Shown in pieces: positions 15,724 to 19,137 of a DNA stretch of 19,137 bases. Source of the stretch: Albibeggiatoa sp964388965. GTDB lineage: Bacteria > Pseudomonadota > Gammaproteobacteria > Beggiatoales > Beggiatoaceae. How positions within the stretch are numbered: position 1 is the first letter of the stretch; each line of letters opens with the position of its first letter. The DNA is taken from contig CAYMCP010000069.1 in the NCBI GenBank assembly GCA_964388965.1, positions 1 through 19,137 on the forward strand, given 5' to 3'. The position numbers were made by a program, and so were the translations under genes. Under the pieces are notes generated by a model. It did not search any database and had not been told where the DNA came from. It saw only the letters and a list, made by a program, of their open reading frames with translations.

Positions 15724-15769
15724 ACTCCACGCAGGAGTGCAAAACCTGCAAAATAAATTTTGCACTCCT
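15724..15769 (+). promoter_or_regulatory. Overlapping alternative hairpins between nifK and nifT
   Basis: Three pairings compete for the same bases. AGGAGTGCAAAA (15733-15744) pairs perfectly over 12 bp with TTTTGCACTCCT (15758-15769). GCAGG (15731-15735) can pair with CCTGC (15745-15749). ACTCC (15724-15728) can pair with GGAGT (15734-15738). There is no T-run after the long stem, so an mRNA-end stabiliser, processing site or attenuator fits better than a plain terminator. Confidence 0.6.
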
Positions 15770-15790
15770 CTTATTTAAAGAGTATGTATC

Positions 15791-16000
15791 ATGCCTACTG
15801 TAATGTTAAGAAATAACGATGCTGGTGGTATTGACTTTTATGTCCCAAAAAAAGACTTAGAAGAAAGTATTATTTCAATGGAATTTGACACTGATGAAAA
15901 ATGGGGTGGTGAAGTGGAATTAGGAGATGGTTCAAAATATTACCTCGATCCTATTCCAAGACCAAGCTTACCTCAAACCATGCGTGCCAAACGCTTATAG
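15791..16000 (+). CDS. nifT: NifT/FixU protein
   Basis: A 69-residue protein with the NifT pattern throughout: MPTVMLRNNDAG, IDFYVPKKDLEESIISMEF, WGGEVELGDGSKYYLDP and the terminal LPQTMRAKRL. NifT is a small conserved protein found directly after nifK in many diazotrophs; its function is unsettled and it is often dispensable. It lies 73 bases after nifK, separated by the hairpin region, and nine bases before nifY. The ribosome site is weak (AAGAG further upstream than usual), so translation may be low. Confidence 0.95.
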   Translation: MPTVMLRNNDAGGIDFYVPKKDLEESIISMEFDTDEKWGGEVELGDGSKYYLDPIPRPSLPQTMRAKRL

Positions 16001-16009
16001 GGGATTATT

Positions 16010-16720
16010 ATGAGTGCTACACCGATTTCTAGGGAAGTGGCATTGCGTATTGGTTTAGCTGCGCGCTCGTTACCTGATACCGAGCCTAAACGTTTGATTA
16101 CAGTTTTAATTGAACAGCTAGGACACCCACTCACAGAAGCAAAATTAGATAAACTCACAGTAAAAGATTTAAAACAGGCGGCTGAGGGTGAATTGCAGGA
16201 CTCACCGCAAGAAGCTTTAAAAGCTGCAATTAGTTGTCTAAAAGGACAAAATGATAGCAACGCTGATCCCGATTTGCCGCCAGTCGAAACTTACGCAGAA
16301 GGCGATATGCCTAATTCAATTCGTGTTGCTTGTGCGTCGAATGACGGTATACAGCTTGATGGTCATTTTGGCTCTTGTGCTCGATTTTTAATCTACCAAA
16401 TATCTAAAGCAGAAAGTCGTTTGATTGCTATTCGTTCCACGCAAGGCGACAAGGAAGCGGAAGATAAAAACGCATTTCGTGCTGAACTTATTAATGATTG
16501 TCATGTATTATACATTATGTCGATTGGTGGACCTGCGGCTGCAAAAGTCATTAAAAATGGTTTGCATCCCATCAAACTAACAGAAGGTGGTAATATAGTT
16601 GAAATTATTGATAATCTAAAACAAACATTAAGCAATGCGCCACCACCTTGGTTAGCCAAAGTGATGGGTATAAGTGCGGAACAGCGGGTACGTTTTGGTG
16701 TTGACGAGGCTGCATCATGA
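16010..16720 (+). CDS. nifY: NifY, iron-molybdenum cofactor-binding protein
   Basis: A 236-residue protein. Residues 1-80 form a helical N-terminal domain (SREVALRIGLAARSLPDTEP, ending near ISCLKG). After a flexible linker, residues 104-210 match the dinitrogenase FeMo-cofactor-binding domain shared by NifX, NifY and NifB tails (IRVACASNDGIQLDGHFGSC with H119, and SIGGPAAAKVIKNGLHPIKL). Position after nifT and length fit NifY of the Azotobacter-type order; NifX is shorter and normally follows nifEN. It would bind apo-MoFe protein or FeMo-co during cofactor insertion. AGGGG overlapping the nifT stop serves as ribosome site, and its own stop overlaps the next start (ATGA). Confidence 0.88.
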   Translation: MSATPISREVALRIGLAARSLPDTEPKRLITVLIEQLGHPLTEAKLDKLTVKDLKQAAEGELQDSPQEALKAAISCLKGQNDSNADPDLPPVETYAEGDMPNSIRVACASNDGIQLDGHFGSCARFLIYQISKAESRLIAIRSTQGDKEAEDKNAFRAELINDCHVLYIMSIGGPAAAKVIKNGLHPIKLTEGGNIVEIIDNLKQTLSNAPPPWLAKVMGISAEQRVRFGVDEAAS

Positions 16721-16983
16721 ATCCTGACTTAGTGCAAACGATTGCTGACGAAGTAGAGAAAACAACACTAAATGATGGTTTGATCGCGCAATTGCGCAAA
16801 ACTTATCCAAACACGCATTTTACTTACTGCATGGACGACGACATTACCAATTCAACCTTGCCTGTTCTAAAATGTAATGGGTTTAATATTTATCTTGTTG
16901 GTGGTGATGGACATTGTCTTGCCTTAACCCAAGACTATGAAGCTGCAAGCGGGTTAGTGCTTGCCGAAGTTATTGAAGAATAA
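16717..16983 (+). CDS. Small conserved nif-associated protein
   Basis: An 88-residue cytoplasmic protein that begins within the nifY stop (ATGA, four-base overlap). Visible segments are LVQTIADEVEKTTLNDGLIAQLRKTYP, HFTYCMDDDITNSTLPVLKC and FNIYLVGGDGHCLALTQDYE. It has three cysteines. The position between nifY and lrv corresponds to the small orf1 of the Azotobacter vinelandii nif region, and I believe the family is one of the nif-linked DUFs (possibly DUF6129, from memory). The function is unknown. The tight overlap suggests it is made in step with NifY. Confidence 0.75.
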   Translation: MNPDLVQTIADEVEKTTLNDGLIAQLRKTYPNTHFTYCMDDDITNSTLPVLKCNGFNIYLVGGDGHCLALTQDYEAASGLVLAEVIEE

Positions 16984-16997
16984 ACGAAAAATAAACT

Positions 16998-17012
16998 AGG
17001 ACGGGTAGTCCT
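16998..17012 (+). promoter_or_regulatory. Small hairpin before nifF
   Basis: AGGAC (16998-17002) and GTCCT (17008-17012) form a perfect 5-bp stem with a GGGTA loop, 23 bases before the nifF start and ahead of its AGGAG site (17024-17028). It may shield the transcript end or tune nifF translation. Confidence 0.35.
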
Positions 17013-17035
17013 CAAAAGCATTTAGGAGAACAATC

Positions 17036-17548
17036 ATGGCTCAAGTTGGATTATTTTTTGGTACCGATACAGGTACGACCCGTAAAATTGCCAAAATGAT
17101 GAAAAAATACTTTGATGACGGCGTTATCGACATCATGAACGTATCGAAAGAAGGTAGTAAAGATGCGTTTATGGGTTACGATAAGATCATTTTCGGTATG
17201 CCTACCTTGGGCGACGGTGAGCTTGAAAATAGCGTTAGTGATTTTCTTCATGAGCTAAAAGGTGAAGATTTGTCAGGTAAAACGATTGCGCTGTATGGCT
17301 TGGGCGATCAAGAAGGTTATGGTCATGAGTTCTTAGACGGTATGGCGATTGTACACGATACATTTGATGGTATGGGTGCAACGTTGATTGGTCGTTGGTC
17401 AACAGAGGGATATAGTTTTGAAGCTTCTCAAGCAGTTGACGGTGACGAATTCATCTGTTTAGCAATTGACAACGACAATCAATCAGATATGAATAAAGAA
17501 CGTGTCGAGGCGTGGTTAGAAACCGTGCGCGGCGATTTGGGAATTTAA
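17036..17548 (+). CDS. nifF: Nitrogen-fixation flavodoxin
   Basis: A 170-residue long-chain flavodoxin. The FMN phosphate loop is TDTGTT (residues 10-15), followed by the MPTLGDGELE loop near 55-64 and the YGLGDQEGYGHEFLDGM loop near 92-108 that hold the isoalloxazine ring. The extra loop of long-chain flavodoxins follows WSTEGYSFEAS. NifF passes low-potential electrons to dinitrogenase reductase. The call nifF over a housekeeping flavodoxin rests on its place inside the nif block. AGGAG lies seven bases before the ATG. No separate sigma-54 promoter is seen, so it probably depends on the nifK promoter; the insertion of nifF between the small ORF and lrv differs from the Azotobacter order. Confidence 0.93.
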   Translation: MAQVGLFFGTDTGTTRKIAKMMKKYFDDGVIDIMNVSKEGSKDAFMGYDKIIFGMPTLGDGELENSVSDFLHELKGEDLSGKTIALYGLGDQEGYGHEFLDGMAIVHDTFDGMGATLIGRWSTEGYSFEASQAVDGDEFICLAIDNDNQSDMNKERVEAWLETVRGDLGI

Positions 17549-17550
17549 AT

Positions 17551-17684
17551 CAATTATCAATAAACAATTATCAGTTAATGGTTAGTAGTACAAAGATAAT
17601 ATTTCACAACTTAACTATTTTGATGATTTTTATAGCAATAATTAAAATATTACGCCTGACTTGATAATTGTTAATTGTTAATTG
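17551..17684. repeat. Imperfect 22-bp inverted repeat between nifF and lrv
   Basis: CAATTATCAATAAACAATTATC (17551-17570 shown as its first 20 bases plus two) returns inverted at 17663-17684 with two to three mismatches. The 90 bases between are AT-rich and non-coding. It fills most of the 165-base nifF-lrv gap and looks like a small insertion-derived element. It could also act as a weak terminator or mRNA hairpin. Confidence 0.45.
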
Positions 17685-17713
17685 CTAATTGGTAAGCAAC
17701 CAACTGTTTACTC

Positions 17714-18454
17714 ATGACATCACCCTTTCCCCAACAACTTCGTGCACCTATTATAGATTGCAAAGACTGTCCACATTTACCGCGTTTACATGCAAGACGT
17801 TGCCATCCAGACGATGCTTGTATACAAGTAAAAAGTGGTCGTCGTATTGATAGATTTTTGCGTAATAATCCAGATTTAGCCCGCCACTACAAGCATGATG
17901 ATTTTTGGGAAATCCGTGCCATTGCAGCACGTTACATCACACAAGCTGAATTGTATGATTTGATCAACGATCCAGACGAAACGGTGCGCCGTGTAATTGC
18001 GTCACGTTTACCACCAGAAGATTTAAATCCTTTCTTTGAAGACCCAGATAGAGAAGTCCGTATTACCGTCGCAGACCGCTTGCCAGCCAATCGCGTAGAA
18101 GCACTCGTACAAGATGAGGATTATATGGTACGCACCTTAGTCGCTCGCAGAATACCGAAAGGACGTTTATTCCGCATGATTTACGACAAAGATGAATTAG
18201 TTAGAAAGGCGGTTGCAGAGCGATTACCTGAACCAAGTTTACCTTTAATGGCTGATGATCCAGTCGTTGAAATTCGTCGCTTAGTCGTGCAACGTCTGCC
18301 AGAGGATGCCTTATATTTAATGATTAAAGATGAAGATTGGGTAGTGCGCTATTACGTCGCAGAGCGTGCGCCAGAAAATTTATTACAACAACTACTTGAA
18401 GATGAAGAGGAAGATGTACGCGAAATGGTAAAATCACGAATTGGTATTGCTTAA
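17714..18454 (+). CDS. lrv: Leucine-rich-repeat-variant (LRV) iron-sulfur protein
   Basis: A 246-residue protein. The N-terminus has four cysteines, C16-x2-C19-x10-C30-x5-C36 (DCKDCPHLPRL, CHPDDACIQVK), the 4Fe-4S-binding cluster of LRV proteins. From about residue 60 to the end are nine to ten units of about 24 residues built on the pattern D/E-x-x-V-R-x-x-V/I-A-x-R-L-P. The Azotobacter LRV protein is encoded in the same nif region, and its role is unknown; the repeat solenoid suggests protein binding. There is no evident ribosome site before ATG 17714, and an inverted repeat separates it from nifF, so it may be expressed weakly or on its own. Confidence 0.92.
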   Translation: MTSPFPQQLRAPIIDCKDCPHLPRLHARRCHPDDACIQVKSGRRIDRFLRNNPDLARHYKHDDFWEIRAIAARYITQAELYDLINDPDETVRRVIASRLPPEDLNPFFEDPDREVRITVADRLPANRVEALVQDEDYMVRTLVARRIPKGRLFRMIYDKDELVRKAVAERLPEPSLPLMADDPVVEIRRLVVQRLPEDALYLMIKDEDWVVRYYVAERAPENLLQQLLEDEEEDVREMVKSRIGIA

Positions 18455-18498
18455 ATCTCAACAAATTAGGCGTTATGCTGTTAAAGTATTCCTCTCCG

Positions 18499-18739
18499 AA
18501 TGGTCTCCGTTGGGAAGCAGCAGGGATGCTCTGTGTCCCGATTTATTGTGAGTTGCAAATATAGAATCCATTTGACATTTTTAAAATAAATGAATATTAA
18601 TCTACAGCGACAAGGTTTTGTAAAAACAAGGCACGTCTTGTCTCTACTGTGAAAGAAAATATTGATTTTTTAACATATTTACTAATATTTCAAACTAATT
18701 ATATAGAGTAAAATTTTCGTATGAATCGCGTAACTTCCT
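18499..18739 (+). repeat. Dispersed intergenic repeat, copy B, interrupted
   Basis: The second copy of the element at 364-460, in the same orientation. It is split into 18499-18565 and 18708-18739 by a 135-bp insertion. Its hairpin is GGGATG (18523-18528) with TGTCCC (18534-18539), using G-T pairs at the two inner positions. The outer A-T pair of copy A is G-C here. The right part serves as leader of the gene starting at 18752. Confidence 0.7.
18559..18707. mobile_element. MITE-like 135-bp insertion with 7-bp target duplication
   Basis: ATATAGA occurs at 18559-18565 and again at 18701-18707; copy A of the host repeat has it once (424-430). The inserted 135 bases (18566-18700) have ends with short imperfect inverted similarity (TTTGACAT at 18571-18578 against the reverse complement TTTGAAAT at 18687-18694) and an internal inverted pair GACAAG / CTTGTC (18609-18614, 18637-18642). 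It encodes nothing, so it would depend on a transposase encoded elsewhere. Confidence 0.6.
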
Positions 18740-18751
18740 GAAGAGAAGAAT

Positions 18752-19137
18752 ATGAATAACTTGTTCCAGTTTGATTTTTCTCAACTCAATTCACCTGATT
18801 TTAAAGAAGATTCGGTGCGAGAAGTATTGATTTTGCCATTATTGCAGAAATTGGGTTATGAACAATCGCAAATTGTGCGCAGTAAAAGCTTACAACATCC
18901 TTTTTTAAAAATAGGTAGCAAAAAGCGTAAAATTACTTTGATTCCTGATTATTTATTAAAAGTTTCAGATAGTTACGCATGGGTACTTGATGCAAAAGCA
19001 CCGAATGAGGAAATTAAAAGCGGTGACAACGTGGAACAAGTCTATTCCTATAGCATTCATCCCGAAGTGCGTAGTAAATTTTTTGCTTTGTGCAATGGGC
19101 GTGCATTTTCGCTGTTTCGACAAGATGTGTCTGAACC
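18752..19137 (+). CDS. HsdR N-terminal nuclease-domain protein (5' part)
   Basis: Only the first 128 residues are in the window; the gene runs off the right edge. The visible part matches the N-terminal nuclease domain of type I restriction R subunits and related solitary proteins: VREVLILPLLQKLGY, then the PD-(D/E)xK core with P65-D66 (LIPDYLLK) and D80-A-K82 (WVLDAKAP), and the QxxxY motif (Q97 to Y100-Y101 region, EQVYSYSIHPE), then FFALCNGRAFSLF. The nuclease site looks intact. Whether a helicase follows (true HsdR) or the protein stands alone cannot be told. AAGAGAAG lies just upstream of the ATG. Confidence 0.8.
   Translation, partial: MNNLFQFDFSQLNSPDFKEDSVREVLILPLLQKLGYEQSQIVRSKSLQHPFLKIGSKKRKITLIPDYLLKVSDSYAWVLDAKAPNEEIKSGDNVEQVYSYSIHPEVRSKFFALCNGRAFSLFRQDVSE

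Overview
The window looks like a chromosomal piece of an AT-rich, nitrogen-fixing gammaproteobacterium, most plausibly a sulfur-oxidising Beggiatoa/Thiothrix-type (Thiotrichales) organism. This is inference, not a database result. It rests on four points: a nif gene order (K-T-Y-orf-F-lrv) that closely follows the Azotobacter-type nif region; a DsrC/TusE-family protein beside a DUF302 protein; a secreted TPR-CHAT peptidase with a filamentous-haemagglutinin-type exoprotein; and the low overall GC with much repeat-like intergenic DNA.

Layout, left to right. Positions 1-165 hold the C-terminal remnant of a YfiR-like gene. A repeat-rich 477-base gap follows (106-base inverted repeat, terminator, dispersed repeat copy A). 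Positions 643-3359 hold a two-gene unit, an intact YfiR-family protein and a TonB-dependent receptor, visibly richer in GC than the rest. A SAM methyltransferase with a regulatory domain runs convergently (3470-4984). Divergent from it are a secreted DUF302 protein and a cysteine-free DsrC-like protein (5134-6034), then an orphan DUF58 membrane protein (6248-7249). On the minus strand, 11473-7296 encodes a secreted TPR-CHAT peptidase translationally coupled (TGATG) to a two-partner-secretion exoprotein. Further up the same strand, 13739-11758 encodes two CheW-like proteins and a TonB-like protein with a 36-bp tandem-repeat linker, the last two joined by a TAATG overlap.

The right third is the nif block: nifK, nifT, nifY, a small nif-associated ORF, nifF (flavodoxin) and lrv. 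A NifA-type upstream activator site and a sigma-54 -24/-12 promoter lie directly upstream of nifK, and there is no nifH or nifD next to it. The block should be transcribed under nitrogen-limited, low-oxygen conditions. It supplies the nitrogenase MoFe beta subunit, cofactor-handling proteins and the electron donor flavodoxin, while nifH and nifD must lie elsewhere. The right edge carries copy B of the dispersed repeat, split by a 135-bp insertion with a 7-bp target duplication, and the start of a gene with an HsdR-type nuclease domain.

Most noteworthy: the promoter-bearing nifK separated from nifHD; overlapping alternative hairpins between nifK and nifT; the coupled CHAT peptidase/TPS exoprotein pair; the cysteine-less DsrC homologue; and a dispersed repeat whose hairpin shows a compensatory base change between copies.
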